DNA of 7,273 nucleotides from Streptosporangiaceae bacterium (GCA_030050125.1 JASIJN010000402.1:1-7273), one strand, 5' to 3'. Counted from the first letter of the stretch, positions 1-5,841 are shown. Translations and numbers: made by a program. Notes: generated by a model not told the origin, from the letters alone.

Positions 1-734
1 AGCGTGGTCGCCTCTTCCCCCATGGTCCAGTCCCCGGACAGGGCCCACTGGTTGAGCCCCATCCGCGCCGGGACGGTGTAGGCGTGTGGGTTGTCCGCCA
101 CTGGGCCGCCGGGGGAGGCGAAGTTCTCGGTGCGCGCATAGCCGGTGTAGTTTTCCGGTGATCGCAGGCTCTCCCAGTCGGCCGGGGCTTCCAGGCCGCG
201 GGCCACGACCGGGACCTGGTCCGTGCTGCCGCCATGTCCGGCCTCGGCTAGCAGCTGCTGGATCACCATTTCCGACTGGCCGTATTCGCCCTCGCCGAAG
301 TGATGGTGCCGGATGCGCCCCTGCGCGTCGGCGAAGTAGAGCGCGGGCCAGTAGTGATTTGCGAAGGCCTGCCACACTGCATAGTTGCTATCGATGGCGA
401 CCGGGTACGTGATCCCCATCTCCGCCACGGCCCGGCGGACGTTCTCGGGGTTGTGCTCGAACGAGAACTCCGGCGTGTGCACGCCGATCACCACCAGCCC
501 CTGGCCGGAGTATTTCCCGGCCCAGGCGCGGAGGTAGGGAAGCTGGCGCAGCCAGTTGATGCAGGTATAGGTCCAGAAGTTCACCACCGCCACCTTCCCG
601 CGCAGCCCGGCGGGTGTCAGTGGCTCCGAGTTGAGCCACCCGGTCGCGCCGTCCAACGACGGCAGCTCACCCTCAACGGGCAGGCGAGCCGAGGCCACAT
701 GCAGCCCGGCCGGCACGCGCCAGTGTGCTCCCAT
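1..734 (-). CDS. Redoxin / TlpA-like thioredoxin-fold protein, C-terminus cut by window edge
   Basis: This is an open frame of 244 codons from ATG at 734 that reaches the left edge without a stop, so the C-terminus is missing. A GGGAGGG ribosome site (742-748) lies 7 nt before the ATG. No signal peptide or membrane segment is visible, so the protein is probably cytoplasmic. After a 45-residue lead-in comes a thioredoxin-fold core: KVAVVNFWTYTCINW at 47-61, then GLVVIGVHTPEFSFEH, a conserved cis-Pro region (YWPALYF) and GEGEYGQSE. The later part (ENYTGYARTENF, NQWALSGDW) resembles the C-terminal domain of DipZ-type thiol-disulfide proteins. The usual CxxC is C58-I-N-W61, so only one active-site cysteine is present. 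Classical disulfide exchange is therefore doubtful, and a one-cysteine peroxidase-like or non-redox role is possible. The gene follows the epoxide hydrolase on the same strand after 55 bp and is probably co-transcribed with it. The fold is secure; the function is open. Confidence 0.85.
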   Translation of the reverse strand, partial: MGAHWRVPAGLHVASARLPVEGELPSLDGATGWLNSEPLTPAGLRGKVAVVNFWTYTCINWLRQLPYLRAWAGKYSGQGLVVIGVHTPEFSFEHNPENVRRAVAEMGITYPVAIDSNYAVWQAFANHYWPALYFADAQGRIRHHHFGEGEYGQSEMVIQQLLAEAGHGGSTDQVPVVARGLEAPADWESLRSPENYTGYARTENFASPGGPVADNPHAYTVPARMGLNQWALSGDWTMGEEATT

Positions 735-762
735 GACAATGCCCTCCCGTTAGCCTGCTGTC

Positions 763-782
763 CCGGCCCGGTGCCCGGCCGG
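763..782. repeat. Short GC-rich inverted repeat between epoxide hydrolase and redoxin genes
   Basis: CCGGCC at 763-768 and GGCCGG at 777-782 could form a 6-bp stem with an 8-nt loop in the 55-bp gap between the two minus-strand genes. No T-run follows, so it is not an obvious terminator. It could stabilise or partly attenuate the transcript, or be chance in GC-rich DNA. Confidence 0.25.
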
Positions 783-789
783 TGCCTCG

Positions 790-2016
790 CTAGCGTAGTG
801 ACCGGAACGCGGCGCGGAGTTCGGAGCTGAACAGCGTGGGCTCCTGCCAGGCGGCGAAGTGGTTCCCCCTGTCAACCTCGTTGAAGTAGATGAGATTGGG
901 GTAGGCCCGCTCGGCCCAGCTGCGCGGCGCCTGGTAGATCTCGTGCGGGAAGACGCTCACGGCCGCCGGGATGGACACGTTCTTGGCGTCGAAGAAGCCG
1001 ACCGTGTTCTCCCAGTACAGGCGTGCTGAGGAAACCCCGGTGTTCGTGAACCAGTAGAACGTGATGTTGTCGAGGACTTCGTCCCGGGTCAGGTTGCCGA
1101 CGGGGTGCCCGGAGAAGGCATCGGCGATGTCCTGATAGCTGGCCGCGTCGTGGTTGATCATCCAGGCGGCCAGGCCGACGGGCGAGTCCGCTATGCCGTA
1201 AAGGGTCTGCGGCTGCGTCCCCATTTCCACGCCGTAGCCGACGCCCTTCGTAAAGAAGTCGTTCAGCTGCTCGTACGTGCGGCTCTCTTCGGCGGACAGG
1301 CCGGCCGGCGGCGGGCCGCCGGCCCCCAGGACGTTTTGCGCCAGCGCCGTTGAAACATCGGCCGGGATAACGCCGGGCATGTTGGTGTGCATGCCGATCA
1401 GTCCGGTGGGTGCCTGGGAGGCCATCACGTCCGTGACGATCGCGCCCCAGTCGCCGCCTTGAGCCACGTACAACTCGTAGCCGAGGCGCTTCATCAGCTC
1501 GGCCCAGGCATGTGCGAGGCGAGTAGGACCCCACCCCGTGTCGCGCGGCTTGCCGGAGTACCCGTAGCCCGGCATCGACGGGATCACGACGTCGAAGGCG
1601 TCGGACGCGCTCGCGCCGTGGGCGGTGGGGTTGGTAAGCGGGTCGATGATCTCCAGCATCTCGATCACCGAGCCGGGCCACCCGTGCGTAATGATGATCG
1701 GCAACGCCTTCTCGTGAGGCGAGCGGACGTGGATGAAATGGATGTCCAGCCCCTCGATCTCGGTCATGAAGTGCGGCAGGGCGCTCAGTTTCGCCTCGAA
1801 CCTGCGCCAGTCGTACTCTGCCGCCCAGTAGCGCGCGAGTTCCTGGATCACCGCCAGCTGCACGCCCTGCGAATGGTCGGCGACGAGCTCGGGGTCGGGC
1901 CAGCGGGTGGCCCTGATACGCGCCCGCAGGTCCTCGAGTTCCGCATTGGGGATGGCCGGGACCGTGAACGGCCGGATCGCCGTGGCGCCCGGTGAGGTTT
2001 CGGTCATGCCAGACAT
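790..2016 (-). CDS. Epoxide hydrolase, EHN/microsomal-like alpha/beta-hydrolase
   Basis: This 408-residue enzyme is predicted to hydrolyse epoxides to vicinal diols. It has the N-terminal EHN domain (about residues 17-120, starting RPFTVPAIPNAELEDLRARI) and then an alpha/beta-hydrolase core. Numbering from the chosen ATG, visible residues are the oxyanion motif HGWPG (111-115), nucleophile D189 in GGDWG, acid E359 in FPHEIYQAP, and base H386 in GNHFAAWQEP. The epoxide-polarising tyrosines are probably Y261 (VGYGVEMG) and Y334 (ARLYWEN). These match the known set of mammalian EPHX1, so the enzyme looks intact. It lacks the N-terminal membrane anchor of EPHX1 and is probably soluble. The ATG at 2016 is preferred because GGAGA (2022-2026) sits 5 nt upstream. 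An in-frame ATG at 2064 would add 16 residues but has no good ribosome site. Length is normal for bacterial members. It is the first gene of a likely two-gene unit with the redoxin. The substrate is unknown. Confidence 0.93.
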   Translation of the reverse strand: MSGMTETSPGATAIRPFTVPAIPNAELEDLRARIRATRWPDPELVADHSQGVQLAVIQELARYWAAEYDWRRFEAKLSALPHFMTEIEGLDIHFIHVRSPHEKALPIIITHGWPGSVIEMLEIIDPLTNPTAHGASASDAFDVVIPSMPGYGYSGKPRDTGWGPTRLAHAWAELMKRLGYELYVAQGGDWGAIVTDVMASQAPTGLIGMHTNMPGVIPADVSTALAQNVLGAGGPPPAGLSAEESRTYEQLNDFFTKGVGYGVEMGTQPQTLYGIADSPVGLAAWMINHDAASYQDIADAFSGHPVGNLTRDEVLDNITFYWFTNTGVSSARLYWENTVGFFDAKNVSIPAAVSVFPHEIYQAPRSWAERAYPNLIYFNEVDRGNHFAAWQEPTLFSSELRAAFRSLR

Positions 2017-2021
2017 GTGGG

Positions 2022-2026
2022 TCTCC
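2022..2026 (-). promoter_or_regulatory. Ribosome binding site of the epoxide hydrolase
   Basis: GGAGA on the minus strand, 5 nt before the ATG at 2016. It decides between this start and the longer in-frame ATG at 2064, which has no purine-rich stretch at the right distance. Confidence 0.6.
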
Positions 2027-2274
2027 GTGGTTGGTTGGGTGGTCGATGTGGAGCAGGCGGTCATCGACGGAGCCAGAGATCTCCGGGCCGTGGCTAGGCC
2101 CTACCCGCTCGCGAACCCGCGACACCCGGCCGCCGCATGAATGGCCCCTGGGTCATGGTCCCGGCGACGGCGCATACTAGGAGACCTGCCAGGGTAGTCT
2201 CGCGTGGTGCGCCGCGGCGAAGATCATCCAGCGCCAGCTCCCCGCACGACCACCGTTGCCCGCCCGGCCAGCAG

Positions 2275-2279
2275 AGGAG
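2275..2279 (+). promoter_or_regulatory. Ribosome binding site of the alpha/beta-hydrolase
   Basis: AGGAG within a purine-rich run (2273-2283), 6 nt before the ATG at 2286. It supports that ATG over the upstream in-frame TTG at 2256. Confidence 0.65.
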
Positions 2280-2285
2280 AAGGCA

Positions 2286-2984
2286 ATGAGCAGCAAGCCG
2301 AGCATCGTGCTCGTCCATGGCTTCTGGGGCGGTGCGGCCCATTGGGCGAACGTCATCATCGAGCTGAACCGGCGTGGTTACGACTCGCTCCACGCGGTGG
2401 AGAATCCCTTGACGTCCCTCGCGGACGACGTCGGGCGTACCCAGAAGATGGTCAGGCAGGTGGACGGGCCCGTGCTGCTCGTCGGTCATTCCTACGGCGG
2501 GGCGGTGATCACTCAGGCCGGTGACCTACCGAACGTCGTCGGGCTCGTGTACGTCGCCGCATTCGCTCCCGACGCCGGCGAAAGCCCTGCGCAGATCGGC
2601 GACTGGCGGGTGGCCCAGGCCGCGGCGGCCGGAAACATCGCGCCCGACTCCGACGGCTTCATCTGGATCAAGCAGGACAAGTTCCAGGAGAGCTTCTGCC
2701 AGGACCTGTCCGCGGACGAGGCGCTTGTGATGGCCGTGACGCAGAAGGCGCCGGTCGGATCGACGGCTGCGGACAGCATCTCCGACCCGGCATGGAAGAA
2801 GAAGCCGAGCTGGTACCAGGTGTCGACGAACGACCGCATGATTCACCCGGACACCGAGCGCCAGATGGCCGAACGCATAAAGCCAAGGAGCACGATCGAA
2901 CTTGATGCCAGCCATGCCTCACTGGCGTCACAACCAGCGGCGATAGCAGCCCTGATCGACCAGGCCGCGACGTCTCTCACTTAG
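2286..2984 (+). CDS. Alpha/beta-hydrolase, small esterase-like
   Basis: This 232-residue single-domain alpha/beta-hydrolase belongs to the broad Abhydrolase_6 group, resembling EstC-like and plant methylesterase/hydroxynitrile-lyase-type proteins. From the chosen ATG, the strand SIVLVHGFWGG (6-16) carries the oxyanion HG. The nucleophile is S69 in GHSYGG, the acid probably D183 (STNDRMIHP), and the base H210 (DASHASLASQP). All three triad members are in the expected order and spacing. There is no signal peptide, so it is probably cytoplasmic. The start is fixed by the AGGAG at 2275-2279; a TTG 30 bp upstream would add ten low-quality residues. The gene diverges from the epoxide hydrolase and shares its upstream region, which suggests a related role or common control. 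Proteins of this type are annotated variously as esterase, lactonase or lyase, and the reaction cannot be told from sequence. Confidence 0.93.
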   Translation: MSSKPSIVLVHGFWGGAAHWANVIIELNRRGYDSLHAVENPLTSLADDVGRTQKMVRQVDGPVLLVGHSYGGAVITQAGDLPNVVGLVYVAAFAPDAGESPAQIGDWRVAQAAAAGNIAPDSDGFIWIKQDKFQESFCQDLSADEALVMAVTQKAPVGSTAADSISDPAWKKKPSWYQVSTNDRMIHPDTERQMAERIKPRSTIELDASHASLASQPAAIAALIDQAATSLT

Positions 2985-3060
2985 CGCACGCAGCGCCGAG
3001 CCAAGCCTGACCTAGCGCCAGGACGGCTGCGACTGCGCCCGCGATCGTTCGGCCGATCTC

Positions 3061-3080
3061 ACGGTCAAATGACGGTCAAA
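3061..3080. repeat. Two 9-bp direct repeats ACGGTCAAA
   Basis: ACGGTCAAA occurs at 3061-3069 and again at 3072-3080, an 11-bp period, about one helical turn. The pair lies between the alpha/beta-hydrolase stop and the hairpin at 3087-3118. It could be a protein-binding site, or simply a small duplication. Confidence 0.4.
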
Positions 3081-3086
3081 CGAGCA

Positions 3087-3118
3087 ACAGCCTGACCGGG
3101 TCGATCCAGTCAGGCTGT
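3087..3118. terminator. Perfect 10-bp stem-loop between convergent hydrolase gene and tRNA-Pro
   Basis: ACAGCCTGAC at 3087-3096 pairs perfectly with GTCAGGCTGT at 3109-3118 around a 12-nt loop. It lies 14 nt beyond the tRNA 3' end on the minus strand and about 100 bp after the hydrolase stop on the plus strand. The two units converge here, so a bidirectional terminator is the natural reading. There is no long T-run on either side, which is common for actinomycete terminators. Confidence in the hairpin is high; in its function, moderate. Confidence 0.6.
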
Positions 3119-3132
3119 CTGGCTAGAACTAA

Positions 3133-3209
3133 TGGTCGGGGTGGCCGGATTTGAACCGGCGGCCTCTTCGTCCCGAACGAAGCGCGCTGCCAAGCTGCGC
3201 TACACCCCG
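3133..3209 (-). tRNA. tRNA-Pro (anticodon CGG)
   Basis: The 77-nt minus-strand sequence folds into a complete cloverleaf. The acceptor stem is CGGGGTG/CACCCCG with discriminator A and encoded CCA (3133-3135). The D arm is GCGC-AGCTTGGCA-GCGC. The anticodon stem CTTCG/CGAAG encloses the loop TTCGGGA, giving anticodon CGG with G37, and reads proline CCG. The T arm is GCCGG-TTCAAAT-CCGGC. All stems are fully paired, including the C1-G72 pair. It lies downstream of the metallophosphoesterase on the same strand, with a 45-bp gap that contains a plausible promoter of its own. Confidence 0.97.
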
Positions 3210-3225
3210 CGCCGACCGCTCCCGA

Positions 3226-3252
3226 AGTCTAGCGGACCCTGACCACTGTCGC
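3226..3252 (-). promoter_or_regulatory. Candidate tRNA-Pro promoter
   Basis: On the minus strand, TAGACT (3231 to 3226) is a good -10 box of the actinomycete TANNNT type, placing transcription start about 10 nt before the tRNA 5' end. A weak -35, GCGACA (3252 to 3247), precedes it with a short 15-bp spacer. The box lies between the phosphoesterase stop and the tRNA, where a dedicated promoter would be expected. Confidence 0.4.
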
Positions 3253-3254
3253 GT

Positions 3255-4199
3255 TCAGCTGTCCCCGTCTCGCGGCACCAAGGTCAGCAGCGCCGCCTCC
3301 GGCCGGCAGGCGAGGCGGAACGGTGCCCAGGGCGAGGTGCCCAGGCCGCCCGACACGTGCAACCACGGCCGCCTCGGATCGGGTCCCGCGGCCGGGTGCC
3401 GGTGCAGCCCGCTCGCGCGCTCCGGCTCGATGCCGCAGTTGGTCACCACCGCGCCGACCCAGGGCAGGCAGACCTGGCCGCCGTGGGTGTGCCCGGCCAG
3501 CAGGAGGTCGTAGCCGTCCTCGGCGAACCTGTCCATGACCGAGGGCTCCGGCGAGTGCATCACGCCCAGGCGCAGGTCGGCGGACGGATCCGCCGGCTGG
3601 GCGATCTCGTCGTAACGGTCCCGGCTGATGTGCGAGTCGTGTACCCCCGCCACCTCGATGTCCAGGTCTGCCGCTTTGATCCGGCCGCGCCGGTTATTGG
3701 CGTCCAGCCAGCCCGCCGCCTCCATGCTGGCGCCGAGTTCGGCCCAGGGCAGGTCGGGCGTCGTCCGGCGCGGGTGCAGCGTGCTGTCTCGCCACAGGTA
3801 GCGCACCGGGTTCCTTGGCTTGGGCGAATACAGGTCATTCGAGCCATAGACGAACACGCCCGGCCGGTCGAGGAGCGGGCCGAGCGCCTCGAGGAACGGC
3901 AGCACGGCGTCGGGGTGGGCGATCGAGTCACCGGTGTTGACGACGAGGTCGGGCTGCAGGGCATCCAGCGACCTGATCCAGGACAGCAGCCGGTGCCGGC
4001 CGGGGGTGAGGTGCGCGTCGGAAATGTGCAGCAGCCGCAAGGGCCGGGTGCCGGGCGCGAGCACGGGGACCTCATAGCGGCGCAGCACGAACCAGTTGCG
4101 CTCGATCACGGTCGCGTAGCCGAGAAGGCCCGCGCCGACGGTCGCGGCGGCGATGAGGGCTTGTCGTCGCATCCACATATGGTGCCATGTCCGGGGCAC
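3255..4199 (-). CDS. Membrane-anchored metallophosphoesterase, YkuE/YaeI-like
   Basis: This 314-residue calcineurin-like phosphoesterase has an N-terminal hydrophobic segment (about 13-31), which suggests an uncleaved signal anchor and an extracytoplasmic catalytic domain. Metal-site motifs in order are D61-A-H63 (HISDAHL), G90-D91 (NTGDS), GSND at 119-122 where the family usually has GNH(D/E), H215 (VMHSPEP), and GHTHGG at 236-241 with H237 and H239. YkuE/YaeI relatives act on phosphate esters, in some cases at lipids or the cell envelope. In mycobacteria a related gene lies next to the PBP gene ponA2, and here a PBP lies a few kb upstream on the same strand. The frame opens with GTG at 4199. 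In-frame ATGs at 4178 and 4172 would also keep the anchor, and no ribosome site clearly decides between them. The gene diverges from yqeY and is followed by tRNA-Pro. Confidence 0.93.
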   Translation of the reverse strand: MPRTWHHMWMRRQALIAAATVGAGLLGYATVIERNWFVLRRYEVPVLAPGTRPLRLLHISDAHLTPGRHRLLSWIRSLDALQPDLVVNTGDSIAHPDAVLPFLEALGPLLDRPGVFVYGSNDLYSPKPRNPVRYLWRDSTLHPRRTTPDLPWAELGASMEAAGWLDANNRRGRIKAADLDIEVAGVHDSHISRDRYDEIAQPADPSADLRLGVMHSPEPSVMDRFAEDGYDLLLAGHTHGGQVCLPWVGAVVTNCGIEPERASGLHRHPAAGPDPRRPWLHVSGGLGTSPWAPFRLACRPEAALLTLVPRDGDS

Positions 4200-4240
4200 T
4201 GGTTCGTGCGGGCGCGGCGCGCGCAGGACGCGGCAGGGGG

Positions 4241-4247
4241 CAGTATG
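4241..4247. promoter_or_regulatory. Possible shared -10 element between the phosphoesterase and yqeY
   Basis: CAGTATG reads CAGTAT on the plus strand, ending 6 nt before the yqeY ATG. That is the spacing expected for a leaderless transcript starting at the ATG. The opposite strand reads CATACTG, which could serve the divergent phosphoesterase with a 5' leader of about 35 nt. No convincing -35 is seen in either direction. This is inference from spacing only. Confidence 0.25.
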
Positions 4248-4252
4248 GCCTC

Positions 4253-4708
4253 ATGGCTGGACTGAAGGATCGGCTTCGCGCCGACCTCACCACGGCGATG
4301 AAGGCGCGCGACGAGGTTCGGGTCAGGACGCTGCGCATGGTCCTCACGTCGGTCACCAACGAGGAGGTCGCCGGCGACTCCGCCCGTGAACTGAGCGATG
4401 ACGAGGTGCTCCGGCTCCTGGCCAGGGAGGCCAGGCGGCGGCGCGAGGCGGCAGACGCGTTCGAGGCGGCCGGACGCAGCGATCAGGCCGCGGCCGAGCG
4501 GGCGGAGGACCGGGTCCTGGCCGAGTACCTTCCCGCGCAGCTCGACGACGACGAGCTGGCCGCGATCGTCGCCGAGGTGATCAGCCAGACCGGTGCCTCG
4601 GGCATGTCCGCGATGGGCCAGGTGATGAAGGCGGTGACGCCTCGCGTGGCCGGGCGGGCCGAGGGCGGACGGGTGGCGGCCGAGGTCCGCCGCGCGCTGG
4701 CCGGTTAG
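4253..4708 (+). CDS. yqeY: GatB/YqeY domain protein
   Basis: This 151-residue protein matches the YqeY family in length and layout. The N-terminal helical part starts GLKDRLRADLTTAMKARD (3-20) and continues with VRTLRMVLTSVTNEEV. The middle is acidic and Arg/Ala-rich, followed by EYLPAQLDDDEL and the C-terminal GMSAMGQVMKAVTPRV motif. YqeY resembles the C-terminal tRNA-interacting tail domain of GatB (the amidotransferase that makes Gln-tRNA), but stand-alone YqeY has no firmly assigned reaction. The ATG at 4253 is chosen because homology starts right there. A longer frame from ATG 4187 would add 22 Ala/Arg/Gly-rich residues and overlap the divergent phosphoesterase start. AGGGGG (4235-4240) is 12 nt away, rather far for a ribosome site, so leaderless translation is possible. 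The gene converges on the lipoprotein gene. Confidence 0.9.
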   Translation: MAGLKDRLRADLTTAMKARDEVRVRTLRMVLTSVTNEEVAGDSARELSDDEVLRLLAREARRRREAADAFEAAGRSDQAAAERAEDRVLAEYLPAQLDDDELAAIVAEVISQTGASGMSAMGQVMKAVTPRVAGRAEGGRVAAEVRRALAG

Positions 4709-4749
4709 ACCGGCTAGCCCTGCGCGGCCGAGTCACCCCCCATGGCCGG

Positions 4750-4776
4750 CAGGCCGTGCAGGCCCCGCAGGCCAGC
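4750..4776. repeat. 9-bp tandem repeat, CAGGCC plus three variable bases
   Basis: CAGGCC occurs at 4750-4755, 4759-4764 and 4768-4773, exactly 9 bp apart, with a decaying fourth unit (CAGACC, then CCAGG) after it. The array is non-coding, between the convergent yqeY and lipoprotein genes. The rest of this 137-bp gap holds no gene and only weak inverted repeats (for example GAGC/GCTC near 4810-4822), so no clear terminator is seen. Confidence 0.5.
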
Positions 4777-4845
4777 AGACCTCCAGGTCGGCAGACTCAG
4801 GGGCCAGCTGAGCGCTTGGCTCGGGCTTTCGCGGGTACTGGCTCA

Positions 4846-5691
4846 TCAGCCCGTCACGTAAGCAAAGGTGTATTCCCCGTCGATCGCGGTGCAGCTTCCG
4901 GACACCACGGTCGGGGTAAGGGTAATCCCGTATGCACCTAGCTCCTGGTAAGTGTGACTGGCAACGACTTCCGGCACGTTATCGGCACCTTGGATCTGAA
5001 CGGTCTGCAAGGGCGATCCGTCGCCCCAGGAGATCTGGTCGCTGAACGTGCAGTCTGAGGTATCCCCGATGTTCTCGGCCTCAAGGACGACCGTCGGGTC
5101 AGAGCTTCGGCAGTAGGTCTGATCCGGCTCCAGCAGCACGCACTGGGCGCTCGGCACGGAGGGCGTGGTAGGTGACGGGCTCGGCCCTGTCCCGGGGCTG
5201 CCCGGGCTGGACGGCTGCTGCGGGCTGGTCGGCGGCGTGCTGGACGGATAAGTCGTCGGGATGGTGGACGGCGGGGGCAGGCACTCCGTGGGCACGCCCG
5301 GGAACGACTCCAGGGCTATGTACAGGTCCCGTGGTGACACGTACACGTTGATGAGCTGCAATTTCTTGAGCGTGTTCGGGAAGTCGATGATGTAGGTGGC
5401 CTTGTCGTAAAAGGCTTCGGCTTTGCCCGCCTGGCCGGGAATGGGTATGACACTGACAACGCAAGCGCGCCAGTCAACCGTGTAGGGGTTGAGGGGAATG
5501 GGCACCGGGCCGCGAACGTGCTTCTTAACGTCGAGGCCGAGATCATGATGCTTCACCATTTGTGAGCAGCCGCCAGTAGATAAGGCCAGCGTTGCGAGGA
5601 GGACAGCGGCCAGCAGCTTCTTCCGGGTCATGGTAGCCATAGCCAGATGCCTGGCGAGGGCGGCCACAGCGGACCTGAGGATGCCTCTCAT
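4846..5691 (-). CDS. Predicted lipoprotein with Pro/Ser/Thr linker and PKD-like domain
   Basis: This is a 281-residue secreted protein of unknown function. A basic stretch (MTRKK at 21-25) and hydrophobic run (26-38) lead to LALSTGGC, with C42 as probable lipidated cysteine. The -3 position is Thr rather than the usual Leu, so the lipobox is imperfect. Residues 43-137 form a small domain I do not recognise (YDKATYIIDFPNTLKKLQL). Residues 138-182 are a Pro/Ser/Thr linker. Residues 183-281 look PKD-like, with SWGDGS (221-226), SHTYQELGAYGITL (245-258) and four cysteines (184, 194, 214, 267) that could form disulfides. PKD domains usually mediate protein or carbohydrate contacts outside the cell. 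ATG 5691 is used because a G-run (5698-5703) lies 6 nt upstream; ATGs at residues 18 and 21 would give a more usual signal peptide but lack a ribosome site. It lies downstream of the PBP gene, with its own likely promoter. Confidence 0.82.
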   Translation of the reverse strand: MRGILRSAVAALARHLAMATMTRKKLLAAVLLATLALSTGGCSQMVKHHDLGLDVKKHVRGPVPIPLNPYTVDWRACVVSVIPIPGQAGKAEAFYDKATYIIDFPNTLKKLQLINVYVSPRDLYIALESFPGVPTECLPPPSTIPTTYPSSTPPTSPQQPSSPGSPGTGPSPSPTTPSVPSAQCVLLEPDQTYCRSSDPTVVLEAENIGDTSDCTFSDQISWGDGSPLQTVQIQGADNVPEVVASHTYQELGAYGITLTPTVVSGSCTAIDGEYTFAYVTG

Positions 5692-5725
5692 GACTTACCC
5701 CCCTATGAAGGCAACCCTTCCGATG

Positions 5726-5754
5726 TGTCTACACCGGCGGGCCAGGCGCGACAA
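5726..5754 (-). promoter_or_regulatory. Candidate promoter of the lipoprotein gene
   Basis: On the minus strand, TTGTCG (5754 to 5749) and TAGACA (5731 to 5726) are separated by exactly 17 bp, the standard sigma-70-type spacing. The predicted start would be near 5719, giving a leader of about 28 nt before the ATG at 5691 that contains the G-rich ribosome site. The -10 match is partial. Confidence 0.4.
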
Positions 5755-5764
5755 GGGGAGAGGG

Positions 5765-5804
5765 CTGGCTGTCAGGCAGGACAACTACTAGGCGCGACAG
5801 CCAG
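5765..5804. repeat. 9-bp inverted repeat upstream of the lipoprotein promoter
   Basis: CTGGCTGTC at 5765-5773 and GACAGCCAG at 5796-5804 are perfect inverted repeats with a 22-bp spacer. They lie just upstream of the candidate lipoprotein promoter. They could be an operator, a secondary terminator for the PBP transcript, or part of the general GGCAGG/CAGCC-rich character of this gap. Confidence 0.4.
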
Positions 5805-5841
5805 GCAGCCCCGCACGGCCAGCTACTGAAAATCAGCGGAC

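Larger units (their letters stand above)
2017..2285. promoter_or_regulatory. Divergent intergenic region between the two hydrolase genes
   Basis: These 269 bp separate the minus-strand epoxide hydrolase from the plus-strand alpha/beta-hydrolase, so they must contain both promoters. An 8-bp palindrome, GAGATCTC, lies at 2076-2083, and a short inverted repeat GGGCC/GGCCC at 2085-2089 and 2097-2101. The sequence CATACTA at 2173-2179 could be a -10 box on the plus strand (CATACT), or on the minus strand (TAGTAT, from 2179 to 2174). No good -35 is visible for either. Open frames here are overlaps with no family resemblance. No regulator gene lies in the window. Confidence 0.4.

Noticed and set aside
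872..2125. 417-residue minus-strand frame overlapping the epoxide hydrolase
   Set aside because: Arg/Gly/Pro-rich out-of-frame shadow; the true frame shows a full catalytic set.
2256..2285. TTG start that would extend the alpha/beta-hydrolase by ten residues
   Set aside because: The AGGAG at 2275-2279 is correctly placed for ATG 2286 and would lie inside the longer frame; the extra residues resemble no family start.
2094..2489. 131-residue minus-strand frame across the divergent region
   Set aside because: It overlaps the alpha/beta-hydrolase start region, has no recognisable domain, and its composition is that of a shadow frame.
3133..3209. tRNA-Pro as the attachment site of an integrated element
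   Set aside because: No integrase, no second copy of the tRNA 3' end and no mobile genes are visible in the window.
3357..4265. 302-residue plus-strand open frame antisense to the metallophosphoesterase
   Set aside because: It has no family resemblance, no ribosome site, and Val/Gly/Arg-rich composition typical of the complement of a high-GC gene; the minus strand carries all the conserved motifs.
4750..4776. Repeat array as a CRISPR
   Set aside because: Units are only 9 bp, without spacers of uniform length or cas genes.
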